From the NCBI GenBank assembly GCA_029945445.1, contig JAQSCO010000053.1:62001-126000 (forward strand): a stretch of 64,000 nt of DNA. The letters are read 5' to 3'. Position numbers and translations under genes: made by a program. Under the pieces are notes generated by a model. That model saw nothing but the letters and a program-made list of their open reading frames with translations. It searched no databases and was not told the DNA's origin. The stretch comes from Lacunisphaera sp. Its GTDB lineage: Bacteria; Verrucomicrobiota; Verrucomicrobiia; Opitutales; Opitutaceae. The number at the start of each line of letters is the position of its first letter. Positions within the stretch are counted from its first letter, which is position 1. Positions 34,872-43,664 of this stretch are shown here, piece after piece.

Positions 34872-35471
34872 TCAGCTTTTGCCAGCGGGCAAGGGTTTGT
34901 GAGCCAGCACCGACAAGGCCTTGGCGATTTCGGTCGCCGTCAACAGGTAATCAATATGGCCGGTCTCAACCGCTTCGCGCGGCATGCTTTGGCAGGTCGC
35001 GTCGGATTGCGCAAAGGTCAACCCGCCCGCGGCCTTGATGTTCTTCAGCGCGGCGCTGCCGTCACCATCCAGGCCGGAAAGAATGACGGCCACCGCGCGT
35101 CGGCCGATGGCTTCCGCCAGGGAAAAGAGGAAGAGGTTGATCGTCTTCGGCCAACCCGGTGGCGCGGCGGTTGTCCTGAGATGAAATTCATTGCCGGTCG
35201 TGGTCAGGTCCATCCGGGGCGGCATTAAGTATACCCGGTTGGGTTCGAGTCGCATGCCTTCCTTGACTTCCACCACGGGCATTTGTGTGACTTCGTTGAG
35301 GAGGAGGGGCAGCCACTGCGGGTTCTCCGGCGCCCGGTGCGCCGCGACCACAAAGGCCATGCCGGTATCGGCCGGCATGCTGCGCAAAATGTCCATATAG
35401 GCTTGGAGTCCTCCCTCAGAACCGCCCAGACATACCACGCGAAATTCGCCATCGGGCCCGCTTGTTTTCAT
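34872..35471 (-). CDS. Stand-alone CheB-type methylesterase domain protein
   Basis: 199 residues from ATG at 35471. The protein is only the CheB catalytic domain. The nucleophile Ser18 is in CLGGSEGGLQ, His45 in VAAHRAPEN, and the triad Asp137 in LSGLDGDGSAAL. Also present are LEPNRVYLMPPRMDLTTTG and HIDYLLTATEIAKAL, both standard CheB segments. There is no receiver domain and no CheR, CheA or receptor gene nearby, so it is an orphan. Such domains also occur in sensor proteins that act on other glutamate methyl esters or amides. Confidence 0.9.
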   Translation of the reverse strand: MKTSGPDGEFRVVCLGGSEGGLQAYMDILRSMPADTGMAFVVAAHRAPENPQWLPLLLNEVTQMPVVEVKEGMRLEPNRVYLMPPRMDLTTTGNEFHLRTTAAPPGWPKTINLFLFSLAEAIGRRAVAVILSGLDGDGSAALKNIKAAGGLTFAQSDATCQSMPREAVETGHIDYLLTATEIAKALSVLAHKPLPAGKS

Positions 35472-35577
35472 GGGTCCGCTACCTTACTTCACGTCGGCCG
35501 GTTAGACAAAATTAATTTCCGGATCGGACCAGGCAACGGAGCCCGGCCGGGAATCTCGCCGGCGAGCATCCGGTGGG

Positions 35578-35751
35578 GTGAGGAAACACCCCCGCACCCG
35601 CTGCATCATCGAGCGCAGCGACGGCACCTGGTATGGCTACCGACCCCAGCCGCCCGCGCGGCCGGCTCGTCCTGAATTGATCCCGCCGGATTGGCGTTTG
35701 GTCGCAGCTGGCTTGAACCGCTTCAGCATTCCGCCAGACTGCACGGCATGA
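35578..35751 (+). CDS. Possible small protein, unknown
   Basis: 57 codons from GTG at 35578 to the stop at 35749-35751, giving RKHPRTRCIIERSDGTWYGY, RPQPPARPARPEL, PPDWRLVAAGLNRFSIPPD. The varied, aromatic-rich composition makes it more protein-like than chance ORFs in this GC-rich sequence, but the start is weak and there is no recognised family. The rest of 35472-35794 shows no other feature. Confidence 0.3.
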   Translation: MRKHPRTRCIIERSDGTWYGYRPQPPARPARPELIPPDWRLVAAGLNRFSIPPDCTA

Positions 35752-35794
35752 GACTCTCCCGCCTGTTCCAGGTCCGAAAGGAAACCTCAACCGG

Positions 35795-35914
35795 ATGTTG
35801 GTGCTCGTTGGCCTCATCCTGCTGACCGCCGGCTGCGCAACCCTGTCCAAGGCCAAGGTCGGCCTCTCCGGCTCCGACGAGACCAAGCCCCTGACCGGCC
35901 CGCGGTCGCAGTGA
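35795..35914 (+). CDS. Very small lipoprotein
   Basis: 39 residues from ATG at 35795, preceded by GAAAGGAAA as a possible ribosome site. It reads MLVLVGLILLTAGCATLSKA, a compact lipoprotein signal with lipobox TAGC, then a short mature tail KVGLSGSDETKPLTGPRSQ. Resembles entericidin-like or other mini-lipoproteins in size only. Sits ahead of another lipoprotein gene on the same strand, 70 bp apart. Confidence 0.5.
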   Translation: MLVLVGLILLTAGCATLSKAKVGLSGSDETKPLTGPRSQ

Positions 35915-35984
35915 CCGCCGCCGAGCGGCTGAGCCCAACCGGGTCAGGCTTTACCTTTTCCCCCGCCGGGCAAAGCATCGGGTG

Positions 35985-36494
35985 ATGGTGCTACGCTGGT
36001 TCATGTTCGTCGTTCTCCTGCTCAGCCTCGCCGGCTGCGCGAAGCCGGCCGACCTGCCGGACGTCACCGTCAGCGCGGCCTTGCCAAGTGAGTTCGCCCA
36101 ATTCCGGGCCGAACTCGGCACGCGGTTCACGCCCGAGCAGCTGAAGGATTTCGACACCGCCACGCAGGAACTGCAGCTCGACGGGATGAACCGGAACATC
36201 ACCACCGCCGCCGGGCGCGAACTCGACATGCTCGCCGCGGTCAACGGCCAGCCCGTCCACGTCGTGGTGCGGCTCGGCTGGCAGGCCCGGCGGGAACGCT
36301 TTCACCGCGAAATCGCCACCCTCACCAAGATGCTCGACGGCGAGCTCGAGGCGCAGGCGAAGAACGGCGACGCCGGCCCGTCCCAAGCCGCCCTCGCCCG
36401 CATGCAGAGCGAGAGGGGCGTCATCGCCAAGCTGCAGGCCAACCTCGCCGAAACCGACCGCCGCCTCACAGAGTTGAGGCAGGCAAAGCCTTAA
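35985..36494 (+). CDS. Lipoprotein with helical mature region
   Basis: 169 residues from ATG at 35985. Lipoprotein signal VVLLLSLAGCAKPADLP. The mature part includes LPSEFAQFRAELGTRFTPEQ, DFDTATQELQLDGM, VNGQPVHVVVRLGWQARRER and a long C-terminal coiled-coil-like helix (AALARMQSERGVIAKLQANL, AETDRRLTELRQ). No family recognised. Probably anchored in the envelope on the periplasmic side. Confidence 0.75.
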   Translation: MVLRWFMFVVLLLSLAGCAKPADLPDVTVSAALPSEFAQFRAELGTRFTPEQLKDFDTATQELQLDGMNRNITTAAGRELDMLAAVNGQPVHVVVRLGWQARRERFHREIATLTKMLDGELEAQAKNGDAGPSQAALARMQSERGVIAKLQANLAETDRRLTELRQAKP

Positions 36495-36563
36495 CCGTTT
36501 AGGTGGAGGGTCCGCCAAAATCCAGCACCTGTGCGGTTAAATCCCGAGGCTTGAACTCGCGCC

Positions 36564-37565
36564 TTATTTCGCGGAATCGGATGCCGGGGTGACCGGGTGG
36601 CGCGTCCGGTTCTTGAGGTCGCGGTTGTAGCGGAGCTTGAACGAGGCGCCCAGGCTGTTGCCGCCCGGGCCATACGTGTCGTTCAGGGCGAAGCCGATCA
36701 TCCAGTTGCTCTTCAGCTGATGGTTGCGGCGCTGGGGGATCTCCCAGAGGATGCCGGGGCGGATGGAGTAGATTTCGTCCCGGCCGGTGCCGGCCAGCCG
36801 CGTGGTGTCACAAGACGCCTCAAAGGTGTAGTGCAGGTTGTCCCGGTCGATCACGAAGCCGCCCGTGATGCCCGCCGAATTGTCCTGAAACGAGTTTTTG
36901 GCAAATGAACCCGGCAGGGAGGTCTTGGTCACATTGTCGAACCGGAGGCCCACGAAGATGCGCCAGCCCGGGTGCCCTTCCAGCCGGTGCGAAAAGGTGA
37001 CGTAGGGCCGGAAGTGACGCAGGCCGTCGGTCAGTTCCGGCGCCGGGTGGCCGATCGGACGCTCATAGGTGGCGCCCACGCCGGTTTCCCAGCCGGAGAA
37101 CAGCGTCTGCCCGAGATTCAGTTTAACGCCGAACTTGAAATCCGCCGCGCCGTCGTCGCCGAACGCCTTGATGTCGCCGTGGCCGTGGCTGAAAAACAGG
37201 TTGCTGCCGGCACTGAGCTCGCAGTTCTCCGTCAGGCCGTAGCGCAGGGTGGTGGTCATGCGCATGTGGTCCTTGTCCCGCCAGTCGCCCAGATGAGGAT
37301 GGACCGAGAGCCGCAGGCCATACTTCTCCAGCGTGCCCGGGAGGTGGCTCTGGAAGACCTCGTCAATGACCAACTCGTCGTCGCCCAGTTTGCGCTCGGG
37401 AATGGAGTTGGTGCCAAAGCCGTCCTTTTCTCGCAGGAACGCGGCGCCACTGTCCGCCGCCGCCAGGGCGAAGCCGAGGACAAACAGGACGCCCCGGGCG
37501 GAGCACCGGGCGGGCGGGGCTTTAGGGGCGAGGCGCGTGGAAAGAAAGTGAGGGAGTCGTGTCAT
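36564..37565 (-). CDS. Putative outer-membrane beta-barrel protein
   Basis: 333 residues from ATG at 37565. The N-terminus has a signal peptide (ARGVLFVLGFALAAADSGAA), then alternating polar/hydrophobic strands with aromatic girdle residues throughout: RMTTTLRYGLTENCELSAGS, FKFGVKLNLGQTLFSGWETG, HFRPYVTFSHRLEGHPGWRI, LHYTFEASCDTTRL, KSNWMIGFALNDTYG. It lacks TonB plug motifs and its last strand (GASFKLRYNRDLKNR) is followed by a short polar tail. It may be a MetA-pathway-type or transporter-like small barrel; the family is not recognised. Its own transcription unit. Confidence 0.7.
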   Translation of the reverse strand: MTRLPHFLSTRLAPKAPPARCSARGVLFVLGFALAAADSGAAFLREKDGFGTNSIPERKLGDDELVIDEVFQSHLPGTLEKYGLRLSVHPHLGDWRDKDHMRMTTTLRYGLTENCELSAGSNLFFSHGHGDIKAFGDDGAADFKFGVKLNLGQTLFSGWETGVGATYERPIGHPAPELTDGLRHFRPYVTFSHRLEGHPGWRIFVGLRFDNVTKTSLPGSFAKNSFQDNSAGITGGFVIDRDNLHYTFEASCDTTRLAGTGRDEIYSIRPGILWEIPQRRNHQLKSNWMIGFALNDTYGPGGNSLGASFKLRYNRDLKNRTRHPVTPASDSAK

Positions 37566-37697
37566 GTGGTGGGTCGGATGCAGGCGTGGTCACCAAGGAG
37601 CATACGCGATCCACCGGCGGAAGATACGGGGTGTTCACGGCATAGCCCGGCCCGGCCTGTTTTCAGCAGGCCGCGCAGTCAGCCGACGAGGCTGCAG

Positions 37698-39341
37698 CTA
37701 AGTCCTGACGTCCGCGGCCGGACCCGCGGCGGACTCGGCCGCATGCTTCGCCGCCAGCCGTTTCTGGCGCAGGCGCAGCAGTGCGGCCGCGCCCAAGGCA
37801 CCGAGGAAGATCGGGCTGGCCGCCCCACCACCGCCTCCACCACTGCCACCGGACGAAACCGGGGTGGGCGTCGGCGTGGGTGTGGGGGTCGGGGTGGGCG
37901 TCGGCGTCGGCGTGCTGACCGCGCTCGTCCCGAAGATGCCCAGCGGATTGCGGCCCGCGAAGCGGCTGCTGAAGGCCGGCAGCACGTAGTCCAGGTCGGT
38001 GGCGCTGACGCCAAACCACGTGAGCATGTCCTTCGCGTATTCATCGACCGCCACGCCGGGAATGAGCCGCCCCTGCCCCGTGTCGATCGCGGCGAGGTTC
38101 TGCAGGTCAGGATAATAGCCCGCCGCCTTGTCGCCGAAGACCTGCCCGCCCGCCACCGCGCCGCCGAGCACGAAATGATTCGAGCCCCACGCATGGTCGG
38201 AACCGTCGCCGTTGGAGGTGAGCGTCCGGCCAAAGTCCGAGGCGCTGAACAGCGTGACGTTGCTTTGCATGCCGATCTCGCCGAGCGCCGACCAGAACGC
38301 ACTGACGCCCTGGCTGACCGTCTTGAGCAGCCCCGGGTGGTTGGTCGGCAGGTTGTCGTGCAGGTCGAAGCCGCCGAGCAGGACGAAAAAGACCTGGCGG
38401 CGGGCGCCCAGCTTGCTGCGCGCGGCGATGGTCTTGGCGACCTGCGCGAGATTGCTGGCGACGGAGTTGCCGCTCGGGATCACCGTGGTCAGCGTGATGC
38501 CCGACAGGGCGCTGCTGAACTCCTTGTACGCGCTGATGGCATCGCGGGTGGTGTTGGCGTAGGTCTGCTCGAAGAGGCTGCGGTATTGCTGGCCGAGGGC
38601 GCCGTCGACCGCCTTGGTGCGCTGTGCCGTCAGGTTGTTGACCGCCGCGGTGTCGTAGCCGGTCAGGGCCGTGGCGCCGCTGGAATTGATGCTGTAGGTG
38701 AACGCCTTCTGGCCGGTCATGAAGATGTTCTGGCCGGACAGGGAGATGTTCATCGACACGAGGCTCGGCGCGTTCAGCGACGCGAGGATGTCGGCGGCGC
38801 GCCCGCCCCAGCCGACGGCGGTGCGCTGGTCGGGGATGCAGGTCTGCCACTGCTTGACCTGGTCGACGTGCGAATAGAGCGAGACCGGCAGCGACTTGCC
38901 CGACTTATACTCGCTCAGCGTGAGCGGGCGGATGAGCGAGCCGACGTTGGAGACGAAGCTGAGCTTGCCCTGGTTGAACAGGTCGCGCAGTTCCGGCATG
39001 GAGGAATTCAGCCCGAGCGTGCGGCCGCCCAGGTTGGAGGGCGACAGGGGCAACAGGGTGTCCATGGCCTGCGCGAGGTTGCCGCGGGCCTTGGCGTAGG
39101 CGGCATACTCACCCGCAGTGGTCGGCACGAGCATGTTGAACGAGTCGTTGCCGCCGGCCAGGAAGAGGCACACGAGCGCCTTGTAGTCGCCGCCCGTGCC
39201 GGTCGTCTGCGCGGAGAGGGAATTGGCGAGCCGGAGCGTGAGAAGGGTCGAGAACAGGGCGGTCGAACCGACGGCCTTGCAACTGGCCTGGCCCAGGAAT
39301 TCGCGGCGGCTGATCGGGGTGGGATCGGGGGAAAGGCTCAT
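37698..39341 (-). CDS. DUF1501-domain protein with Tat signal and C-terminal sorting-like tail
   Basis: 547 residues from ATG at 39341. The N-terminal SRREFLGQASCKAVGSTALF is a Tat-type export signal, and the body has DYKALVCLFLAGGNDSFNML and later NVTLFSASDFGRTLTSNGDG, DHAWGSNHFVLGGAVAGGQV, typical of DUF1501 (sulfatase/alkaline-phosphatase-like fold). After residue ~460 comes a run of nine Thr-Pro pairs, then VSSGGSGGGGGGAASPIFLG, a hydrophobic helix and basic RLRQKR, i.e. a Gly-rich/helix/Arg sorting tail reminiscent of GlyGly-CTERM. Only 6 bp separates it from the DUF1800 gene; the pair is usually co-inherited. Function unknown. Confidence 0.92.
   Translation of the reverse strand: MSLSPDPTPISRREFLGQASCKAVGSTALFSTLLTLRLANSLSAQTTGTGGDYKALVCLFLAGGNDSFNMLVPTTAGEYAAYAKARGNLAQAMDTLLPLSPSNLGGRTLGLNSSMPELRDLFNQGKLSFVSNVGSLIRPLTLSEYKSGKSLPVSLYSHVDQVKQWQTCIPDQRTAVGWGGRAADILASLNAPSLVSMNISLSGQNIFMTGQKAFTYSINSSGATALTGYDTAAVNNLTAQRTKAVDGALGQQYRSLFEQTYANTTRDAISAYKEFSSALSGITLTTVIPSGNSVASNLAQVAKTIAARSKLGARRQVFFVLLGGFDLHDNLPTNHPGLLKTVSQGVSAFWSALGEIGMQSNVTLFSASDFGRTLTSNGDGSDHAWGSNHFVLGGAVAGGQVFGDKAAGYYPDLQNLAAIDTGQGRLIPGVAVDEYAKDMLTWFGVSATDLDYVLPAFSSRFAGRNPLGIFGTSAVSTPTPTPTPTPTPTPTPTPVSSGGSGGGGGGAASPIFLGALGAAALLRLRQKRLAAKHAAESAAGPAADVRT
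37860..37913 (-). repeat. Thr-Pro repeat (9 x 6 bp)
   Basis: Nine consecutive Thr-Pro codon pairs with varied third positions, in the DUF1501 gene just before its Gly-rich C-terminal tail. It is a spacer, so length variation between strains would be expected. Confidence 0.9.
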
Positions 39342-39347
39342 GGGAAA

Positions 39348-41027
39348 TTATTTCTGGATCGCATAGTCGGGTGAGACGGCGACGAGGTAGACGGCCAGGC
39401 GCGTGCGGGTGAGCTGGATGGTGCTGCCGGACGGCACCATCGCCGCCGTGACGGCATTGACCGCCGTGACCACCTTGGCCTTGGTCGCGTCGCTCAGCGT
39501 GCCGGCCGTGAGCAGCAGGTCGATGTTGTCGACGAGCGCCGCGGTGTTGTCGGCCAGTGTGGCCTGCGCGGTGAAGTCGAGGGTGAAGCCGCCCACGGAG
39601 GAGTTGGCGAGGTTGTAGAAGATGTTCGGCGTCGCGATGCCGAACACGGCGTTCTGGATCTGGAATTCCGGCGCCTCCAGTCCGGCGTCCCCGATCGCGC
39701 CCTGCGGCTGGTAATCCGGCGTGAAGAAATTGAAGACCGTCGGCGAGGCCAGCGGGAACTGCCCGAGGGTGTTTTCCGTCGCGGTGCCGAGATCGTAGGG
39801 CAGCACGCCGGTGCCGACCTTGTAGTGGAACGCCCGCAGCAGGTGGGTCACGCGGAGATAGGGTTCGCGCAGCTTGCCATGCTCGGGATCGACGATGAAG
39901 GGCGCCTGGCGCGCCTCCTGGTCGAGCAGGATGGCCTTGATGACCGCGACCATGTCGCCGCGCTGGCCGCGGCCGTTGTTCACGAAGACCGCCGCGACCC
40001 GGCCGACGTAGGCGTTCGAGGGATTCGAGGTGACCAGCCGCTGGATGAGGATCCGGGAGATGAACGGCGCGGTGTTGGGATGCTCCACGAGGTTGTCGAT
40101 CGCGTCGCTGACATCCTGATCCCCGCTCTGGTTGGCGGGCAGGTCGGGTTTGCGCGCGCCGGCATAGTGGTGGAGGGACTTGGTGCCGGTGTCGTGCTGG
40201 CCCGGCCACATTTTCATCGGCTCGGTGTAGTTCTGCGCCGCGCTGGGAAAACCCGTGCGTCCCGTGCCCGTGCCCACGGCATTCGGGTTGTGATCCTCGT
40301 CGGTGAACCCGGTGAAGACCTTGGCGAACTCGGTGATCTGCGCGTTGGTGTAGGTCTCGATCGCGCGGCCGGAGCTGTCGGTCCTGACCGTGCCGTCCGC
40401 GTTGAGGTTGTAGAGGCCGATGGAAAAAAGCTGCTGGCATTCGCGGGCGTAGTTCTCGTCGGCGCTGGTGTTCGCCGCGGGGTTGCCCTTGCTGTTGTGG
40501 TATTGGTTGAGGTAGCGCCCCATCATCGGATGGTAGGTCACGTCGACCAGCAGCTGCCGGAAGGTGCCGAAGCTGTCGCGCAGCAGCATGTCGTAGTAGC
40601 TGCACGAGCCCTCCTTCGCATTGGAGATGGCGGAGTTGTTGTCGGAGATCACGAAGATCTCGCTGAGCGCAAAGGCCACGCGCTGGCGCAACTGGCCGCT
40701 GCCGGAGATCATCACCTCGTTGCGGGCGCGCCGGTTCTGCGTGTTGCCGATGGCCGTGACCCCGCCCGACGCCAAGGCGGCGGTGACAATCGGCGTGGCA
40801 TAGGTCGGCGACTTGGCCACCTCGCGGTCGATCCAGCCGTTGAAGTCATACCCGAGGGACTTGAGCTCCGCGATCGCCTCGGGCGTGGGACCGAAGGTCG
40901 CCTGGGCGAGGAAGCGGGACGCAAACGCATCCTGGCTGAGATTGGCATTGGGCTGCACGACCTGGGCGGGAGCCACGGTGGCCAGCAGGAGCCCGAGCAG
41001 TAGGATGGGGGAAAATCGGCGGGGCAT
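39348..41027 (-). CDS. DUF1800-domain secreted protein
   Basis: 559 residues from ATG at 41027, 12 bp after the preceding gene; a TTG at 41042 is rejected because it overlaps that gene. Signal peptide FSPILLLGLLLATVAPAQ. DUF1800 hallmarks: AFASRFLAQATFGPTPEAIA, RNEVMISGSGQLRQRVAFAL, the DVTYHPMMGRYLNQYHNSKG motif, NYARECQQLFSIGLYNLNAD, and PSNAYVGRVAAVFVNNGRGQ. The role of the family is unknown, though it always travels with DUF1501, as it does here. Confidence 0.94.
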   Translation of the reverse strand: MPRRFSPILLLGLLLATVAPAQVVQPNANLSQDAFASRFLAQATFGPTPEAIAELKSLGYDFNGWIDREVAKSPTYATPIVTAALASGGVTAIGNTQNRRARNEVMISGSGQLRQRVAFALSEIFVISDNNSAISNAKEGSCSYYDMLLRDSFGTFRQLLVDVTYHPMMGRYLNQYHNSKGNPAANTSADENYARECQQLFSIGLYNLNADGTVRTDSSGRAIETYTNAQITEFAKVFTGFTDEDHNPNAVGTGTGRTGFPSAAQNYTEPMKMWPGQHDTGTKSLHHYAGARKPDLPANQSGDQDVSDAIDNLVEHPNTAPFISRILIQRLVTSNPSNAYVGRVAAVFVNNGRGQRGDMVAVIKAILLDQEARQAPFIVDPEHGKLREPYLRVTHLLRAFHYKVGTGVLPYDLGTATENTLGQFPLASPTVFNFFTPDYQPQGAIGDAGLEAPEFQIQNAVFGIATPNIFYNLANSSVGGFTLDFTAQATLADNTAALVDNIDLLLTAGTLSDATKAKVVTAVNAVTAAMVPSGSTIQLTRTRLAVYLVAVSPDYAIQK

Positions 41028-41038
41028 AATCGGGAAGT

Positions 41039-41605
41039 TCAATGGGTGGTGAATTCGGCGCTCACGGCCGCCAGATCCGGCGCCCGCGGGTGCCGGCGAC
41101 GCTGGGCCTGCTCCAGCATCTCGCGCGCATCAGGCGGCAGCTGGCGGATGAAAGCCTCGCGCTCGTTATCGCCCGACGCCGGGGCTTCCCCCGTCACGGA
41201 TACGACCAGGGGCCGGATGTCGGCAGGCAGGACCACATGGGCCAGGCGCAAAGCCAGATCGAGCCGCCGGCCCGCCTGCACGATCACCAGGTGTTGGGTG
41301 GCCGGATCATACGACTCCAGCACAAGCCGGGAGTTGGGCGAACCCGGCACCACGCTCCACTGGGCGCGCTTCGAGGCGGGATCATAGAGATTCACCCACA
41401 CCTCTTCGCCTTCCCGAACCATGCCGCGAAACTCGAGCGAACCCGGGGCCGGAAGCCCTGGCCCGGCGGGCGCGCCGGAAAACGGCGAGTTGCCGAGCAA
41501 ATTCCCCCAGTCTTGGCCGGAAGTGGTTCCCGTTTCGCCGCCCCAGGCAAAGCCCGCAAGCGAAGCCCAGATCGCGAGCATGAGAAATGGATTGATGCGG
41601 GGCAT
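41039..41605 (-). CDS. Secreted protein of unknown function, first gene of the DUF1800/DUF1501 operon
   Basis: 188 residues from ATG at 41605 (TTG at 41620 less likely). Signal peptide INPFLMLAIWASLAGFAWG. The central part LEFRGMVREGEEVWVNLYD, KRAQWSVVPGSPNSRLVLES, YDPATQHLVIVQAGRRLDLA predicts a small beta-rich domain, somewhat like the GspC/PilP homology region. The C-terminal QLPPDAREMLEQAQRRRHP is a charged helix. It starts a three-gene minus-strand operon, so it may belong to a surface-assembly or export pathway with the other two. Confidence 0.75.
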   Translation of the reverse strand: MPRINPFLMLAIWASLAGFAWGGETGTTSGQDWGNLLGNSPFSGAPAGPGLPAPGSLEFRGMVREGEEVWVNLYDPASKRAQWSVVPGSPNSRLVLESYDPATQHLVIVQAGRRLDLALRLAHVVLPADIRPLVVSVTGEAPASGDNEREAFIRQLPPDAREMLEQAQRRRHPRAPDLAAVSAEFTTH

Positions 41606-41750
41606 GGCAGCAGTGACCAAGGGTGAAGCCGCAGATACTATGCAGTTGGTCCTGTGGAGAGACGAGGGGATTCTGCGCGAGTTACACGGTGTTAACCTTC
41701 CATTGCAGGTTCGCGCCCGCGCGAGGCAGCGTCGGCCGATCGCCGCAGTC

Positions 41751-43145
41751 TCAGCTCTTGGCCGGGCCGGCGGGATCCAGCAGGTGCCCGGCGAACTTCG
41801 CGGCGAGCAGCATCACCACGCCGGCGCTGCCGACCAGGCCGGCGTGCAACAGCCAGAACTGGACGCCGGACAGGCGCTCGAGCAGGCCGCCGAGCCAGCC
41901 GACGAGGTTGTTACACATGAAAAGATGCAGGTAGTAGACGCCGAGGATCGTCCCCACGACGGCCTTCGGCGCGGCGCGGGCATAGAGCGCGATGCCGACG
42001 GGAAACACATTCGAGAAACCGATGCTGTTGAGCAACTCGAACCCGAGCACCCAGCCGATGCCGGCCTTCGGGCCCGCAGAAGACGCCAGCGCGGCGCCCA
42101 CCAGGCAGAGCACGCCGAGCACGCTGATGCCCAAGCCGATCGTGATCTTGACGACCTCGCTCGGCTCCTTGAAGCGCTTCGCCCACCAGCGCCAGAACGC
42201 CACGGCCCCGACGAGGCACGACACGCTCACGACCGCATCGAGCGTGATCAGCCACGTGGTCGGCATCGTGCGGCCGAAGAACACGAGGCTGACGTGGTCC
42301 GGCACCCAGAGCATGTAGGCGTTGAAAATCTGCTGGTTGGCGACGGCGCCGATCGCGAGCACGGGCAACAGCGCGACGAGCAGCATGACGGCCTTGCGGT
42401 CGTCGGAGGAAAGCGGCGGCCGCGCAACCGCGCCGGTATCGGCCCGCTTCTGTTCCGCCGGCAGCCATTTCCGCCCGGAGAGATAGACCACGAGCCCGAG
42501 GACCATGCCGACGCCCGCGGCGCCGAAACCGTAGTGCCAGCCATAGACCTCTCCCAGCGTGCCGGTGACGAGCGGGGAGATGATGACCGCGCCATTGATG
42601 AACAGGTAATAGATCTGGAAGGCGTCGGCCCGGCGCAGGTCCGCGGGCTGGTAGAGCGCGCCGATCTGGCTGGCGAGGTTGCCCTTGAAGCAGCCCACGC
42701 CGATCAGCAGGCAGAGCAGCGCGAGCAGGAACGAGTAATCGAACGCCATCAGAAAATGCCCGGCCGCCATCAACAGCGCGCCCAGGGTGATCGTGCGCGT
42801 CAGGCCGAGCACGCGGTCGGCGATGAGGCCGCCGAGGATCGGGGTCAGATAGACGAGCCCGGTGTAGAGTCCGAAGATCGCCGACGCGAGTGCCACGGTG
42901 GAAAGCGTGTGGCCATACGAGCGCTCGAGGATGGCGCGGAACGAACTGAAACCCGCGATGTTCTCGACGTGGCCCGGCAGGAGCAGCTGCTTCGTCATGT
43001 AGAGCACGAGCAGGGTCTGCATGCCATAGTAGGAGAACCGCTCCCAGGCCTCGGTGAAGGCGAGATAACCCAGGCCGCGCGGATGGCCCATGAAATCCCG
43101 GTCGTGATCGTTGGTCGCGGCGGCAGGGGCGGTCGTCGTGCTCAA
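41751..43145 (-). CDS. POT-family proton-coupled peptide transporter (MFS)
   Basis: 464 residues from ATG at 43145. Twelve or more membrane segments. The family signature is intact in helix 1: FTEAWERFSYYGMQTLLVLY, with Glu32, Glu35 and Arg36 of the ExxER proton-coupling motif. Further POT marks are YLTPILGGLIADRVLG, GVGCFKGNLASQIGALYQP, the FINGAVIISPLVTGTLGEV motif, and FELLNSIGFSNVFPVGIALY with the conserved Glu in the second half. It takes up di- and tripeptides with protons in the inner membrane. Solitary gene. Confidence 0.94.
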   Translation of the reverse strand: MSTTTAPAAATNDHDRDFMGHPRGLGYLAFTEAWERFSYYGMQTLLVLYMTKQLLLPGHVENIAGFSSFRAILERSYGHTLSTVALASAIFGLYTGLVYLTPILGGLIADRVLGLTRTITLGALLMAAGHFLMAFDYSFLLALLCLLIGVGCFKGNLASQIGALYQPADLRRADAFQIYYLFINGAVIISPLVTGTLGEVYGWHYGFGAAGVGMVLGLVVYLSGRKWLPAEQKRADTGAVARPPLSSDDRKAVMLLVALLPVLAIGAVANQQIFNAYMLWVPDHVSLVFFGRTMPTTWLITLDAVVSVSCLVGAVAFWRWWAKRFKEPSEVVKITIGLGISVLGVLCLVGAALASSAGPKAGIGWVLGFELLNSIGFSNVFPVGIALYARAAPKAVVGTILGVYYLHLFMCNNLVGWLGGLLERLSGVQFWLLHAGLVGSAGVVMLLAAKFAGHLLDPAGPAKS

Positions 43146-43202
43146 GCCCGCAGCATCAACCGACCGTGGCGCGATGGCAAGCCGGGGCCAGCTTGCCGCG
43201 AC

Positions 43203-43664
43203 CTAGACCAACTCGGGTGAGATCTGCCAGCGCACGGTCCAGTTGTCGCCTTCGCGATCCAGGCGCAGCACGGCACATTTCTTGAAAAGGAATCGCGGCG
43301 GAGCAGCCCGGCCGGTCACCAGCAGCGAGGCGAGGGCGCTCAGGTGCGGCTCGTGGCCCACGAGCATCACGGGCCGCCGCAGATCGTCCAGCCGCCGGGC
43401 CATGATCTCCGGGGCATCGCCGGATTTGAGGCCGGTCACCATTACCAGCTTCGCCGTCAGCCGCAACCGCTTGACCAGCCGCACCGCGGTCGTGCGCGAG
43501 CGCACCAGCGGGCTGTGCCAGATTTCCCTGGTGTCGATGGCCTCCGCCTCGCGGAGCAGCCGGCCGACGGCGCGGATCTGGGCGAGGCCCTTCTTGCTCA
43601 ACGGCCGCACCGCATCGTCTTCGCCATCCTCCGCGTGGGCGTGCCGGACCAGGTAAATATGCAT
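43203..43664 (-). CDS. sixA: Phosphohistidine phosphatase SixA
   Basis: 153 residues from ATG at 43664; a longer reading to 43952 runs into a gene on the other strand and is rejected. The RHG motif is MHIYLVRHAHAEDGEDDAVR with catalytic His8 and Arg7, followed by PLSKKGLAQIRAVGRLL, WHSPLVRSRTTAVRLV and the second His in PVMLVGHEPHLSALASLLV. Size and motifs fit SixA, which removes phosphate from histidine-phosphotransfer proteins (ArcB, or NPr in the PTS-Ntr pathway). Confidence 0.92.
   Translation of the reverse strand: MHIYLVRHAHAEDGEDDAVRPLSKKGLAQIRAVGRLLREAEAIDTREIWHSPLVRSRTTAVRLVKRLRLTAKLVMVTGLKSGDAPEIMARRLDDLRRPVMLVGHEPHLSALASLLVTGRAAPPRFLFKKCAVLRLDREGDNWTVRWQISPELV

Noticed and set aside
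35748-35825. A 25-codon ORF starting at ATG 35748
   Set aside because: It ends inside the more convincing mini-lipoprotein frame and has no recognisable features.
36972-39374. An 800-codon plus-strand frame
   Set aside because: Antisense to the outer-membrane protein and DUF1501 genes, which have signal peptides and motifs.
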